NCBI GenBank assembly: GCA_037975125.1
Contig: CM075857.1
Location: 19,213,497 to 19,277,496, forward strand
DNA length: 64,000 nucleotides
Direction of reading: 5' to 3'
Source: Latrodectus hesperus
Lineage: Eukaryota > Arthropoda > Arachnida > Araneae > Theridiidae
Part shown: positions 11,994 to 23,950 of the stretch, in pieces
How the letters are laid out: the number at the start of each line of letters is the position of its first letter
How positions within the stretch are numbered: position 1 is the stretch's first letter
Translations under genes and position numbers: made by a program
Notes under the pieces: generated by a model
The model's input: only the letters and a program-made list of their open reading frames with translations
What the model was told of the DNA's origin: nothing
Database searches by the model: none

Positions 11994-12500
11994 ATAGGAT
12001 TTTAAGAAGTATTATTTTTAAGTTAACGAAATATATATAAAGTTCAGCATTCCCTGTTATTACTGTAGTCGGTCAAAATAAAAAAGGGAATGTATTTAAT
12101 TTGATTTATAATGACAAAATTTCGAAGAAATAATAGCAATACTTTAATATTTTTTGTTCAAAATTTCAAATCTCTGGAAAAATATTTGAATATATACGTA
12201 GCTTTAACTAGTAGTGTTTTTTTCCATCTCGTACGTTATTACTAGTGTATTTTTTAAACTAATAACTTTTCTTTTTCTAACTAGTAATATTCTCAGGCTA
12301 ATAATTATTTAATAACCATATTTTTTCGTTTGCTTATGATTTGCACATATCAGGGTTTTTCATGTCTCATTGTGTTTTCTTCCTTTTTATGATTTTTATC
12401 ACTGTAAAAATATACGTTTTTGTTTTCATTTAGCGTTTCTTAATAAATGTGCTCAAAAATTTCTTCACTACCACATGACCGTTGCGTGGTTCACAAAAAT

Positions 12501-12592
12501 TACGTAATAAATCATCAAAATGTACTTTTTTTACTGATGTTTTCAACCGATAATAAGTAAAAAAAGTATATATTTTGAAGATTTATTATGTA
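12501..12592. repeat. Imperfect palindrome with about 37-bp arms
   Basis: The arm from TACGTAATAAATC to TTTTTTACT (12501-12534) pairs with the arm from AGTAAAAAAAGTA to GATTTATTATGTA, which ends at 12592. There are a few mismatches and a roughly 20-nt centre. It resembles a foldback or miniature inverted-repeat element. Confidence 0.65.
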
Positions 12593-13589
12593 TGTGATGT
12601 TATAGCAAAGATTTATTTACTTAAGAAATATTTTAAATTTCATCAACTTAAGGAATAATATTTTTCAAGATTTTAAAAATTTAAACTACGAAAAAATGCA
12701 TATCGCGAAAAACTTTAATCATTTCATTTTTAAACAAGAGACTTTTCTTATTGAAGGCATCTTTCACATTGAAGGCATTTTTCTGATGAATAACATGTTT
12801 ACTTTCATTTTAAATCCATTAAACTGATTGAAGTTTCTAAAATGTACATTTTACTTAACAATTGTATAATTCTTCCGTATTTCAAAATTGATAATTTCTA
12901 GTAATAAAAAAGATTAACTTTAAAAGGTATCGAAATCCTTTAAAAGGTACAAAAAATTATAAAATAAATAGTTTCTAGTCTACCTAGTTAAATTCTTATT
13001 AAATACAAACTAAAAGCATGCATATTAGTCCTAGTTTGCAATACGCAGAAAGTTTCCAGGTAACTCTTATTTTAAATGTAGATTAAAGTACGATACATCA
13101 TATATTGAATAAGCGTAGGCCGCGCAATCCCACTCTCATCATCGTTAATTATTATGTGAAGAATGTTGATATAATTATCAAAAGACCAAACATTTCGCTG
13201 AAAGATTATTACAAATTTATAAAAATTATTTGTATTTCTCTTAAAGTATCTCAGACAAATTTAAAATACTCTGGTTTTTGGCAAAAATCGCGCAAATTCG
13301 CGTATTCTGCTTAAAAACGGCTTTTCTAATGATTTGAGGACTTGGTGATCTTTTAGAGAGATTCTTGGCGACTTGGCGAAAAATAGATACTTTTGAAAAA
13401 TCCATCATTGAAGCTCTAGGATCAGTATTAAGCGAGATAGCTTAGAACCTTACAGAAACTTAGCGAAACTCTTAGATTTTCACGCTAAGTCGGGTATAAA
13501 TACCAACGCCTGTCATAGTAGAAGAGTTAATGCCTAGGATTAACTATCAACAACAAACTAACTTGAGAGGATCATGTAAATAGCAAAGG

Positions 13590-13900
13590 CAAACTCCTAT
13601 TACAATAAATTAATACCACTAAACGGACCCCACTCTCGTGCTATTGATCAAAACTAAAAGACTAATATATACAGCTGTTATTAAACTTATCCGCCCTTAT
13701 GCCTCTCCTGCTATGAAATACAGTCACTGAAACAGCTATGAAAAACTTATAGTATTTCAAAATAAACTTCTTAGAAGAATTACTGATGCACCTTACTACA
13801 TACGTAATAAATCGATTCGTCATGATCTCAACCTAAAGCCACTTCACAACTATTTTGCATAAGCTGCATGTTTTATCAAAATGCCATAAACTGTAACATT
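13590..13900 (+). pseudogene. Jockey-like LINE reverse transcriptase relic
   Basis: Fragments in different frames resemble the region C-terminal to the catalytic RT core of jockey-type ORF2. They read YYNKLIPLNGPHSR, then LIKTKRLIYTAVIKLIRPYASPAM split by a frame change, then FQNKLLRRITDAPYYIRN followed by KSIRHDLNLKPLHNYF. In the family this reads roughly 'KlqvvQNKfLR.itnAPwYvrN..ihrDL'. Stops and shifts make it non-functional. The more GC-rich stretch to about 14280 may be its 3' UTR. Confidence 0.6.
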
Positions 13901-15865
13901 GCTAATTTGAACGAAATTTTCAAATTTGAAAACTTTCCTGAAAACACAAAGCAGACCAGTTGCCTCCTACTTTTGTAGTGACCCAATACTATCGGGGCAA
14001 TAGAGGCCCCTTCCTTTTCTCTTCTCCTCTTTTCCAACAAAATCCATTAACCAATGGCCATTGGCTCTACCACAAGATGAATCACTAGAAACCGGGTTGG
14101 AACTCAGGTCAAAAGCACAAGTTCAAGTTGAAGAGTTAGTGAAGACGATGAGCATTGAATGCTAGTTTAGTGCGTAGAAACTTGGTCTGTCTGAGATATT
14201 AGAGACTTCTATAATTGGAAGCTTTTTCCTGTTGTGAGTTAGCTGAATTGAAGCTGTCTAATCATGATTGCTACTGCTAGAGTTTCCGGAATCTTGTTGA
14301 ATTTGGAAAGAAAAAAGTCGAGATTTTTAAAGGGATTGCTTTATTGACTTTCAACCCTAAAGCGCGTTAAAATATTTTAACTATGAAAAATACTTCTCTA
14401 GAAACGAATTAAAAACGCTGACACATTAAACAAATTATAGCGATACTAATAAATTAAACAAAAGTTTATAGAAAACCACTTGATTTCAAATGTAAGAAAG
14501 CTTACATTTATTATTCAAACAAGATCGATCTTTAAAATGGGGATAGTTAATTTTTCAACTATAAAATGACAACCATCCGGTGTATGAATATGACAAATGA
14601 TACGTTTAATAGAAAAAGAAAAAATGTAGTATTATCTGTCATGTATGACTATATGAACTAAAATGTTTGTCACAAAAAAAATATTTTTAATTTAAGCTTC
14701 AGAATGTGTTACAGTAAAAATAGGGTGATCTGAAATATTGGTTAAAAATATCTTGTCTATTTACTTTTCGCTCACTACATACATTTTCTTATCTAGATCA
14801 CAGATTTTTTTTTTTTAAATCTTGTCGACATGTATTGAATTTCATTGATTTTCATTTGTTGAAGACAAAAATAAAGGAAAATGTATTATTTTTTTAACTC
14901 ATTGCTCCAGAACTGTTACATAAATTATTCGAATCCTTTATAGAGATTCATAGGAGAATATTACGTTTGACATATTTTTTAAATAAAACTGAAGAGAAAA
15001 ATTCAACCATCTTACTTCATGTTCAAGAATAAATTTAACACAGAACTTAAGGATTATTTGAAATGGAACAAATCCTTTTAAATTCAACATAGAGCCAACA
15101 CGATAGATCAGGTAATATTCTACTCTTACATATAATAATGGAATGAAAATTTAATTATGTAAAATAAAAGCCTATCTTCCTTTCTAAAACGCTTTTCTCT
15201 TGAATGGAAGATGACATTTAGAAAAAAATCGTAGAAAAGGGTTATCCAGTCCACAAACTACAATTGGTGACAAAGGAAATCTTATTAAGGAGTAAGGAAT
15301 CTTCCATCTAAACTTAAGTCGCTGCTGAAGCGAGCTGAAATGGAATTTGACTTTCTGCTTCTGTTCAAAGAACGTTCTGGCGCTTTTCGTTTGAATGTTT
15401 TCCAAATCTACTTGCACCGTTCGGAAACGAAAAATCGCATTTGTGCTCGTGAGAAATCTTATTTCCGCGTCTCGCAGTCCGGAATTTGTATCCATGACAA
15501 CGGGCTTCCATAAAAGCAGGTAGCCATTTTTTTTTTTTTTTTTTTTGAAGTATAAGAAAAGGTTTTCACATTTTTTTTCATGGGCATATGGTATTTGGCA
15601 TCTGATCCTTTCCAGAATTACATGCATTGTAAGTAAATATCTTGTGCTACTTGCGCTTGTTTCAGCAGCTTGTACAGTAGTGCATTTTTACGTCGACAGA
15701 ACAAATATTTAATGTTCTGAGCTTCGAGAAAGTAAATTGACTTCAGAAGCACATGTATGCTGTTCTGTATGCGATAACAATTATGTTCTAAATTTATATC
15801 GATATCGAAGAAACTAATATAACATCATTTAATGGTGAGAAAATATTTAGTTAAATTTAAGGAAT

Positions 15866-15898
15866 TATATATATATATGTGTGTGTGTGTGTTTATAC

Positions 15899-15963
<65 letters not shown>

Positions 15964-15980
15964 CAGACAGACAGACAGAT
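15866..15980. repeat. Compound microsatellite (TA)n-(TG)n-(TA)n-(ACAG)n
   Basis: A TA run passes into TG repeats, then a long TA run (about 15909-15962), then several ACAG units. The 78-codon frame across it is low-complexity (repeated YI) and not a gene. Confidence 0.9.
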
Positions 15981-16305
15981 GTGTGTGTTATATATACCCA
16001 GCTTTGTGTACTAAGTTATTTTCGGTTCTGCGTATTTGTAAACCAATTTCAAGATTAACAATTCTAGTAACACACAGCACATTTTATTTTCTAAAAAGAA
16101 ATTCCTTGTATAAATGACGTCTTTTCCTTCATTACAAATCTTTGTTTTATACACATAGTATTTCACGAGTATCTGATTTTTAGAATCATTTGTGTTATTT
16201 GTATAATATTGCTTACATATAAAATACAAATGTATTACAGATACTTTTAATACATTAAGATTATTACATGTTATATATTTTAATCACGTCAAAACACTGA
16301 TATCT

Positions 16306-16329
16306 AACTATCAAAACATTTTGATAGTT
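16306..16329. repeat. 24-bp near-perfect palindrome
   Basis: AACTATCAAAA at 16306-16316 is complementary to TTTTGATAGTT at 16319-16329, with a 2-nt centre. Confidence 0.7.
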
Positions 16330-18734
16330 ACTGGGAAATATATTTACATCAATTCTTGACGGGGATTATATTTAACGTATCTACTCTCTGCAGCGGGAAA
16401 CATAAAAATACATTTCAAGAAACTGAATTATGAATTTCTTTGCATCTGCATACTTTTTTGACATAGCATTACCATATTTGTCTGCCATTTCAGAAATGGA
16501 GAGAAAATCCTCTCACAGTGACAAGCTGTTTGCATATTTCTTGCAAAAAAATGAATGTGATTTTAACCTTAGCAAGGAAAATGTCGTAAGGAAATGTTGC
16601 AATTTCTGAGACTTATCTCGTATGTATGGAAAGATTTCAAATTGGAAAATATTTTATTCAAGCATTTAGTACATTGTAGAAATGTTTGATCGTTTCCATT
16701 GCAAATGCTACGATGTTTTTTCTGCATTCGAAATATTCGACGATTTGATTTTCCTCTTGTAAATTGAGTGAATTTTTTCTTTTTGAGAACTGTTTTATAT
16801 TATATTGATATATAAAACATTATTATATTCGTTTTACTGTAATTATTAAGTATAAAAAATAAGTGTCACATTAAGGTTTTTAATTTAATAAAATGTTCTC
16901 ACAATTTCAAGAAAAAATAACATTTTTTGTGTTTCAATTTAGTATAGTTTTCTGTGTATCTACTAACAAATAAGTAAGATTTATACCAGATTACTTTATT
17001 ACAGCTAATTACCACATTACAGCCAAATTACCTTGTTGCTGGTAAGTAGGTATAGCTAGAGATTATCAACATTACCCTCTTCCTTTGGAGGAACATTTAA
17101 TTTTTTGTGCATTATAAAACTATATGCGAATTCATTTGTTTCGTATTTATGATTACGTATTCTCCTGTATGACAATATAACTTAATGCATTACATGACGT
17201 ATCAGAACTTCATGTAAAAGTGGCTTTAAGAAATGCATCCCATTCTATTACACATCAAATGGTTTCAGAATTACTGAAATGCACATTGATAAACAAACTT
17301 GCTCTCCTTCAAAGAAAAGTAATAAATATTCAACTGCGCAAAATGCAACAGAAGGGTGACACATTGGGCCCATCTTTGCTCAGATTTGTATCCGTTTCTG
17401 TTGTCCTTTAAAGTAGATATATGTTTAAGATGTGGCTTATTATCCATACATAACTAAGTCATCTGTTAACTGTGTATGAAAATGATTAGTATAATCTTAG
17501 AATTAAAGTGAATGTTATTAAACGGCAAAATTCAACCAATATTTACCAACAGTTTTGTGTGTAGTACAATGGAATTTTATCCCATTGTACTTGCGTAAAA
17601 AGTAATTATCTTAGCATATGGAACTTCGATTTTTCGCAATAATTATTACCGTATCAAGATATGAAAATAGTGTTTATTTACAACAAATATTATTTGGAAA
17701 TAGTATTTAAATTTCTTCAAAATTTAGGTTTTTATGATTCAGTAATTCAAGTTTTAAAATCTAAAATTAACTTCTAAGGTGACAAAACTTTAAACCACTG
17801 TTTTCAAATTTTTCAAGATTTTAAGGGTGGAATTTGTTTTTAAATTAAGAATGAAGCAACAGCAAATTAAGGTTTGGTTCGTTTATAACTCTGCATAGTT
17901 ATATTCAAAATGTTTCGCCCTTTCAAAGATTTGTCATTTTTAAATGCATGGTCGCCATTTTGTATACAATTAATTTAAATTTAAAAAAAATTAAAGAGCA
18001 GATGAAATTATTATAATGCAATTTAAATTTAATTTCAGATTTCTTTCAAAAATTTTAAACAAAATTAATTTCAAATTGTCTTTTATCAATCTATATATTT
18101 ACATATCCTTCAATCTACTGTCAGATTATTTAAGAAAGCATTCAATGAAAATAAATATCGCAGAAAATTTATCAAATAAATCAGGATTTCTTTCTTTACC
18201 CTTCTACATTACGATTTCTGCGAAATGTTGTCATTTTTATTACATTTAACAATCACTTTTATATCAAAATTTTATCTTGGTAAGTCACGAGAAAAAGTTA
18301 TCAAGAAATCGATAATCACAACATTTGAACTCAAAAATCCAACTGAAGTAGTTAAATATCTATGCTAAATGGTTAGTCAAAAATAAAGGTTTAATTTTAA
18401 TTCAGGAATTTTTTTACAAATATACCATTTACTATGTTAGTATAATGGCGAACACTATATTGAAATTTCTTAAATATTGTAAGTAATGAACTTCTGATGT
18501 ATTTAAAAATGTCTTGTTATAAAATTGTCTTAAGTATTTTAAAGTTGCCGCCATGTAAACTTCATTAACACAGTTTACTTCTGATTTCAAAATTATTCAC
18601 AATAATTACAACCAATCTGTTATCTTCTAATACCTCTTTTATTTTGTCATTGGCAGTACTGAAACTGTTCATTCAAGGCTTCGTAATATGAAAACAGCAT
18701 TTTTGGTATTAACAGATGCGCTCATACAAATATA

Positions 18735-19448
18735 CAGGGTGATTCTAAATAGTTTTTACATATTAAGAGGGGTGATAGTACCCATCATGACAAGCAATAA
18801 TTAATTACATGGGAACATCGGGTCGCATTCCACTCTGAGACAGAAAAGAGGAATTCCTTTCTGAACTTACAACACTGTTGGGAAAGCGAATGAATAATAC
18901 CAAAAGTTTCACAATCATATTTATTGTTTAGGGAAAACCTCACAGAAAATGCTCAAAATACTGACCATGTGCGTCGTTGCACAGTTGACACCAGTGAAGA
19001 ATCAACACTGGAAAAGGTAGGATGACTTGGAATACGACGAGTTGGAAACCGCTGTTCGTGTACCATATTCCTGCTTCGCGTCCATTCCCTTTTGTTTCAA
19101 TGTATATGAGGGACATATCTGTCAATTCTTCGAACGCCGCCATTGCATTCACGAAAATTTTTGGACGATATTATTCAGTTAATACTTGAAGCGAGATAAT
19201 ATTGCACCGTTTTTTGAAGACAACTTCTACTCTGATTGGCTTTCTCCAGTAACAAGTTAGAACAAAATGCTGCTTCTCTGTGGAAATTTGCTTACGGTAA
19301 ATTCGTGATAGATTCTTGATGTGTTTCTACTTTCCTCTTTTCTGCCTCTCAGAGTAGAATGCGACCCTATGTTCCTATGTAATTATTGCTTGTATGGATG
19401 GGTACTATCACCCCTCTTAATTTGTAAAAACAATTTAGAATCACCCTA
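18735..19448. mobile_element. DNA transposon with about 120-bp terminal inverted repeats, internally reduced
   Basis: The left end starts CAGGGTGATTCTAAAT and reads on through 'aagaggggtgatagtaccca' and 'gggtcgcattccactctgag'. The right end (to 19448) carries the same sequence inverted with few differences over roughly 120 bp. TA lies at both outer borders, as for Tc1/mariner-superfamily targets. The interior holds a decayed minus-strand ORF resembling DUF4817. At about 714 bp it is too short for a complete transposase. Confidence 0.8.
18940..19152 (-). pseudogene. DUF4817-like helix-turn-helix remnant, frameshifted
   Basis: On the minus strand the frame begins MNAMAAFEELTDMSLIYIET and continues KGNGREAG, which resembles DUF4817 (usual form about 'e..dmlfiYgea.gn.r.A.rlY.erfPnrr.P...tF'). 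After that the family match moves to another frame, reading HEQRFPTRRIPSHPTF, so a frame change has occurred inside the domain. It sits centrally between the long inverted repeats and is probably what remains of the element's DNA-binding protein. Family assignment is from memory. Confidence 0.55.
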
Positions 19449-19539
19449 TATTTTGTATAAAACCAAATTCCTCATAAATGTTTAAATTATCCTTCGAGTG
19501 AAAAATGACCGTAAAGCAACACCAAACCCAAAATTTGTA

Positions 19540-19690
19540 ATATCTGAAACTAGTAGGGTATAGCTTCCCCCTATTGGCAACCTTTGCGACTTTTTTCGTC
19601 GCCAAACAATCCTAATGCTGTTACCAATTAAAAATATCGTATGTATGACACAAAAGTGACGTAAAACACGAGTAAAAACCAAACCTGGCA
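19540..19690 (+). repeat. Short dispersed repeat, family H
   Basis: 'cccctattggcaacc', 'cgacttttttcgtcgcca' and 'caatcctaatgctgtt' recur with changes at 52485-52560. Only two copies are seen, and the ends are undefined. Confidence 0.4.
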
Positions 19691-19896
19691 ACAAAAAAAA
19701 CATCTAAAAAAGCAACAAAAATCGAAACTTGCAATACCAAAAGGAAAACCTGAAACGCTACAATCAAAACAAAGGACTCCAGATTTGGCGAGAAATCTCT
19801 TGGGGAGGATATATCATACTCATATGGAATATCTCTCTGTTCCTGCTATATTGTATAAACCATCAGTTTCTTTTCAACGATGTCTCGTCTGAGTTG

Positions 19897-19965
19897 TCTG
19901 GTTAGCTTTCTGAATGGTTAGCTCTCTGACCTTGGGTTTAGCAACAGCTCACAGGTTATATTTTC
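19897..19965 (+). repeat. SINE family A head fragment
   Basis: 'gtctggttagctttctgaatgg' followed by 'ttagctctctgaccttggg' and a decayed B-box region matches the 5' part of the family; the body is missing. Confidence 0.4.
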
Positions 19966-21733
19966 AATTTGAATTTGATGTTTGAGGTAGTACAAGATCC
20001 AATTCAAACTGTTATTCTCTATCTAATAAGCTTTCGTAAATTCAAAAGATAATAATTGAGGAACTATATTAAAAATATTCTGAATGATCGGTTAAAGCAC
20101 AGCAGTTGACCAAATAAACTTCAATTTGAATTCAAAACAATGTGGCGAGATTTACTTTCTTTTTAGTTTCTGTGAAAAAAATGACCTTCTGCATCATCTG
20201 GATAAATGCTTTTGCTAAACAAGCGAACTTTTCCCTTCACTACTTCTGCAACATAAATGCAATGGAATTTGTGTATAAATATTATGACTTTTCACTATTT
20301 ATGCATTAACTGTAAATAGCTGAATTGATTTCATTTCCAACATGTTTTGATTTCGATTTCATTCATTCGATGCTATAATACAGCATTAAATTATATGTTA
20401 TTTACTTAATATTTTTCTCTAATAAAATTGGACAGCTTTGAGAAACGTTTGTTCGTAAGATTGATTTGTTTTCCTAGGAAGAGATTAATTGACTTTATTT
20501 TGTTTTTGTTTTCTAATTCTAATAGAGGAAAAATGGAATGCTGATCAATGTCGATGATGTTGCACTTTTTGTATATGTCTCATGCGTTGTAGGCTATAAA
20601 AATTACAGCTTTTCATTATAGAGAGGATTATAAAAAAATTAAACTTTATTTTTTTTTAAATCTGTCGTACACACTCATTCTATAAGCTATTAAAATTTAA
20701 CACCTACGTTTCTCATTTTTCTTATTTTTGAGTTTAATTTCCTTCCTGGCACATCCCAATAACTCCACCGTAATTTTGTACCCATAAGTTCTTAAAATTT
20801 ATTTTTGTCCCCTTCCTTTTCTCTGATAGCGGAAATTGTTCAAAAAAAAAAAAAAAAAAAAAAAAACCCGAAGATACCCGAGGCAAAACGGCAGCCATTA
20901 AAATGAAAAATGAATCCCTTTATTTTCTCAGCAAACAGAAAATTGCCTGCATAATATGTTATTTTAAGAAAATTGGAAACTTTTCTCCTTAGAACTTGTT
21001 AAAAAATGTAAGACTTTCAATTTTATTTTAGAGGCTAATGCTAAAAAATTGAATTGTATGAAATTTCTGTTAGAAAAAGGGGGATATTTTTACTAGGATT
21101 TTTTATTGAATTATATTTCCTTTCAAACGAAGATTAAATATTAAAAAATATGTTAAATATCTATTACTTTTGATCCTTGATATGAAATATAATTTTTCAA
21201 AAATAAAGCAAAGGTAAGCCAATACAAACATTATGTATCACAACGTTAAAAATTTTTAATTCCACGTAATCTGAAGTATAAGCATTCACTGTCAATTAGT
21301 TAGTATCTGTAAATAGATGTGTTCTAGTATAGCTTTTAGGAATACCTAGGATAACATACACGAAATTTAATAAATATTATTTGTAATAATAGAAGAAATA
21401 ATGTGGCTCCATAAATGGATCTGAGTGAGGAAAAAGGAAAAATTTAGGGAAATAATTCTGTATGGGCCAGTTGAAATGAATATAAAATTCACTGTTTACG
21501 ACAAAGTTCAACCCCCATTTGTATAAAAGGTGTGTGGTCAATAAAAATCCCACAAAAAAAGAATTTTTAACACCGACTTCATAGTTCTTATAATCGCTGG
21601 AACTTAACCTGATAAACTTTGTCGCCAAGTTCCAGTTCATTAATAATGGGAGAGAAAAAGCGAATTGATGCTAGTCAAATACTAAACCTGAATTTCTCTG
21701 GATTGCCAGGTTGATTAACAGATCGAAAATTTC
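19966..21733. other. AT-rich non-coding stretch
   Basis: I see no supported gene. A 25-bp poly-A run lies at 20842-20866 and is followed by a short GC-richer segment. It could mark the end of a retroposed sequence, but I cannot define one. Confidence 0.45.
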
Positions 21734-22007
21734 AGTTGAATAAAACTCTAGACTCCTGTACTCATAGGTGAACTGAAATTGAGTGGAAAGCAATGAAATT
21801 AAAAAATAGTCGAAAACATAATTAGTAGTCAGAAGTCTAAGACTTTGGAAAAATTAAACCTTATTTTTATAGGTATATAGAAAAAAATAAGAGATCAGAG
21901 TTGAATAAAATTCTATTACGAGGGTTACTCTGAAATTTTTGAGATACGCGCAGACGAGAATTTACAAATTAAAAATAACGGTTTCATTTTAAAGTACAAA
22001 GTATTTT

Positions 22008-22415
22008 AACACAGAAGACGATTTTTTACTGACTTCTTCTTCTTAGAATTGGGTTTGTATGTCATTGGGCACCTCTGCTTTTTTCAGCATTTTGTATCAT
22101 TAACTCCAAACCCAATGTTTCCTAGTTCCAGTTGCTCGGGTCACCCACTTTATTAATAAAGTCCGATAACCCTTTAATGGAGTCTAGGTGTAACTCTCTA
22201 GTATGGATGATGCCTAAAGAAGTTAATCTAGGGAGGGCAAGAGCCTCACATTCGTACATGATATGCTCTGCCGTTTCCTCTTGCGTATGACATTTCCAGC
22301 AGATAGGGTCTTGCTGAAACAGTTTCATCTGGTCAGAAAGTCAGTCATGCTAGGGATAGCTTCCTGGCTTTCACCAGAAGAAGATGGAACACAGAAGATG
22401 ATTTTTTACTGACTT
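22008..22415 (-). mobile_element. 5'-truncated LINE tail inserted in mariner, with 28-bp target duplication
   Basis: The inserted segment is 22036-22387. It is flanked by 28-bp direct repeats (22008-22035 and 22388-22415) that differ at one base (22019 C, 22399 T). Both copies belong to the mariner 5' region. On the minus strand the insert encodes a LINE ORF2 C-terminus (22122-22328) and then a 3' UTR. Confidence 0.8.
22122..22328 (-). pseudogene. LINE ORF2 C-terminal zinc-finger fragment
   Basis: The minus-strand frame contains CWKCHTQEETAEHIMYECEA and then LPRLTSLG. This is the CxxC...HxxxxC finger found after the RT domain in several arthropod non-LTR clades (commonly 'C..C....ET.eHil.eCp.l'). 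Only about 68 residues are present because the element is 5'-truncated. Confidence 0.65.
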
Positions 22416-22460
22416 ACTTCAACTTGTTTAGCGTGGAATAAATTTTAAACAGAAGAGAAA

Positions 22461-23503
22461 ATGGAGTTGACGCGAGAACATTTTCGCGCTATGATTTTCT
22501 ACGATTTCAAAGCAGGATTAAATCAAGAAGAATGCGTTCAACCGTTGCAATTAGCATTTGGTGAGGAATCTCTAGCTCGTGCTACTGTATTCAGATGGCT
22601 TAGAGAATTTAGAAGAGGTCGCAATTTTCTTCAGGATGAAGAACACACAGGAAGGCCGCCGTCGGCAGTAATCCCGGATAATGTGTCTGCCATACGAAAA
22701 ATGTTAATGGATGATAATCGCTGTACCTATCAAATGAAACAGAAGGAACTTAACATTGGATCCGCAGCCATACACAAAATCATTCATGAAGAATTACATA
22801 TGAAAAAAGTAGTTTGCCGTTCGGTTCCCCATAATCTAACTGAGCATCGAAAAGAAGAGCGTGTCAGAATCAGTAACGAAACTCTTAATATGCTGAATGA
22901 TGGTGGCCACCACATCATTTCTAAAATTGTAACAGGTGATGAAACGTACATACCGTTTTTTGACGTTCCAACACGTCAAGAAAGCAAAGTATGGGTCTTT
23001 GAAGATGATCCCACGCCGACAATGGTGAAAAAACTACGCGCACTGAAAAAAGTGATGTATGCCGTTTTCTTCAGAAGTACGGAATTGGTCAAAGCCATCA
23101 TGTTGGAAGGACAGTAGCAGAAAACTGGTATACCACTAAATGCCTTCCAGAAATTCAACAAGAACTGAATGTTAGGGGACTAATGCTTCACCATGACAAT
23201 GCATCTTCACATATAGCCGGATTAACAGTTGAGTTTCTTAAACAAAAACAAATTAAAGTGATCGAACATCCGCCGTATTCACCTGATCTAGCTATGTGCG
23301 ACTTTTGGTTATTCTTTAATCTAAAAAAGAACTTACGTGGATTTCGTTTTCATTCAGAAGAAGAGATTGATGTGGCTATAAATGCATTTTTTCATCTATT
23401 CGAAGAAATGAATGGCTTGAGGCATTTAATCTGTGGAAAATTCGTCTACAAAAGTGCATTGATGCTGGAGGAGACTACTTTGAACACACCTAAAATTTTG
23501 TAA
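22461..23503 (+). pseudogene. Mariner transposase (DD34D), one frameshift
   Basis: ATG at 22461 opens 218 codons. The N-terminal helix-turn-helix region (FRAMIFYDFKAGLNQEE) and a second one (VFRWLREFRRG, GRPPSAV) are followed by the first catalytic Asp in IVTGDET. The frame stops at 23115-23117. Family-like sequence (TVAENWYTTKCLPE) then continues one base out of phase and reaches the second open frame, with HHDNASSH (second Asp) and PYSPDLAMCDF (third Asp). There are 34 residues between the last two, as in mariner. The reading frame moves from phase 0 to phase 2, consistent with a one-base deletion near 23105-23115. Apart from that the three catalytic Asp are kept, so the break looks fairly recent. 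Confidence 0.85.
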
Positions 23504-23556
23504 GCATAACTTTAAAAACTTAGTTGTATCTCAAAAATTTCAGAGTGACCCCCGTA

Positions 23557-23950
23557 TATTATTATTGTTATTACTTATGACACTTGGGGACAAGCCAAGC
23601 TGGCAATGCGAATTTAAGTCAATAGGGAGTGTCTCTTTCGTTTTAATCAGAGCACCACGAAGGTGAAATTACGTCTTTTCTCTTTTTTAATTCAGATAGG
23701 ATAGATAGATGGCACCACCAGAGGATCCACTCCCTCAATTTTGACATTGATCTGAAGGGGAAAGAAATTTTTTCCAGACCATTGCACCCATGGTTAACTG
23801 CTCAACGACCGACCACAGCACTTTCGATTCCACAGATTTAACGAGCACGTATATCGCATGTACTCGGTGGGCCTTTTGCGGCATTGGGAATCGAACCCCG
23901 CCCTTCCGGATGGAAGGCCGATACCCTTAACCGCTAGGCTAATACGGCCC
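23557..23950 (-). repeat. SINE family B, minus strand, split by mariner in its tail
   Basis: Reverse complement of the 9940-10312 type. The head ('ggaatcgaaccccg' = inverted B box) is at the right end and 'gtcataagtaa' at the left. An 11-bp target duplication, AATAAAATTCT, lies at 21904-21914 and 23952-23962. So the SINE inserted first, and mariner later entered its AT-rich 3' tail. Confidence 0.8.

Larger units (their letters stand above)
10325..13560. other. Non-coding stretch with inverted repeats
   Basis: A 96-codon ATG frame at 10443-10733 follows the SINE but shows no domain I know. Two inverted repeats (11951-11993 and 12501-12592) are listed separately. The rest is AT-rich without a recognisable feature. 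Confidence 0.4.
13960..18734. other. Non-coding stretch with microsatellite and unassigned minus-strand ORF
   Basis: It holds a compound microsatellite (15866-15980) and a 24-bp palindrome (16306-16329). A 147-codon minus-strand frame at 15184-15627 has a lysine run made by a T-tract and no recognisable domain. The rest is AT-rich with no other supported feature. Confidence 0.4.
21919..23554 (+). mobile_element. Mariner-family transposon, full length but broken
   Basis: Inverted repeats of about 28 bp share the core 'actctgaaatttttgagatac' (left end 21919-21947; right end inverted, ending CAGAGTGACCCCCG at 23554). TA flanks both ends (21917-21918 and 23555-23556). It carries a mariner transposase with a frameshift and is interrupted in its 5' UTR by a LINE tail. 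It lies in the tail of a minus-strand family B SINE. Confidence 0.85.

Noticed and set aside
15184..15627. 147-codon ORF on the minus strand as a gene
   Set aside because: The start region depends on a T-tract giving a lysine run. No domain is recognised and no splice signals or neighbours support it. It is longer than typical chance frames, so only noted.
15881..16117. ORF with repeated YI dipeptides
   Set aside because: It is a translation of the TA microsatellite, not a gene.
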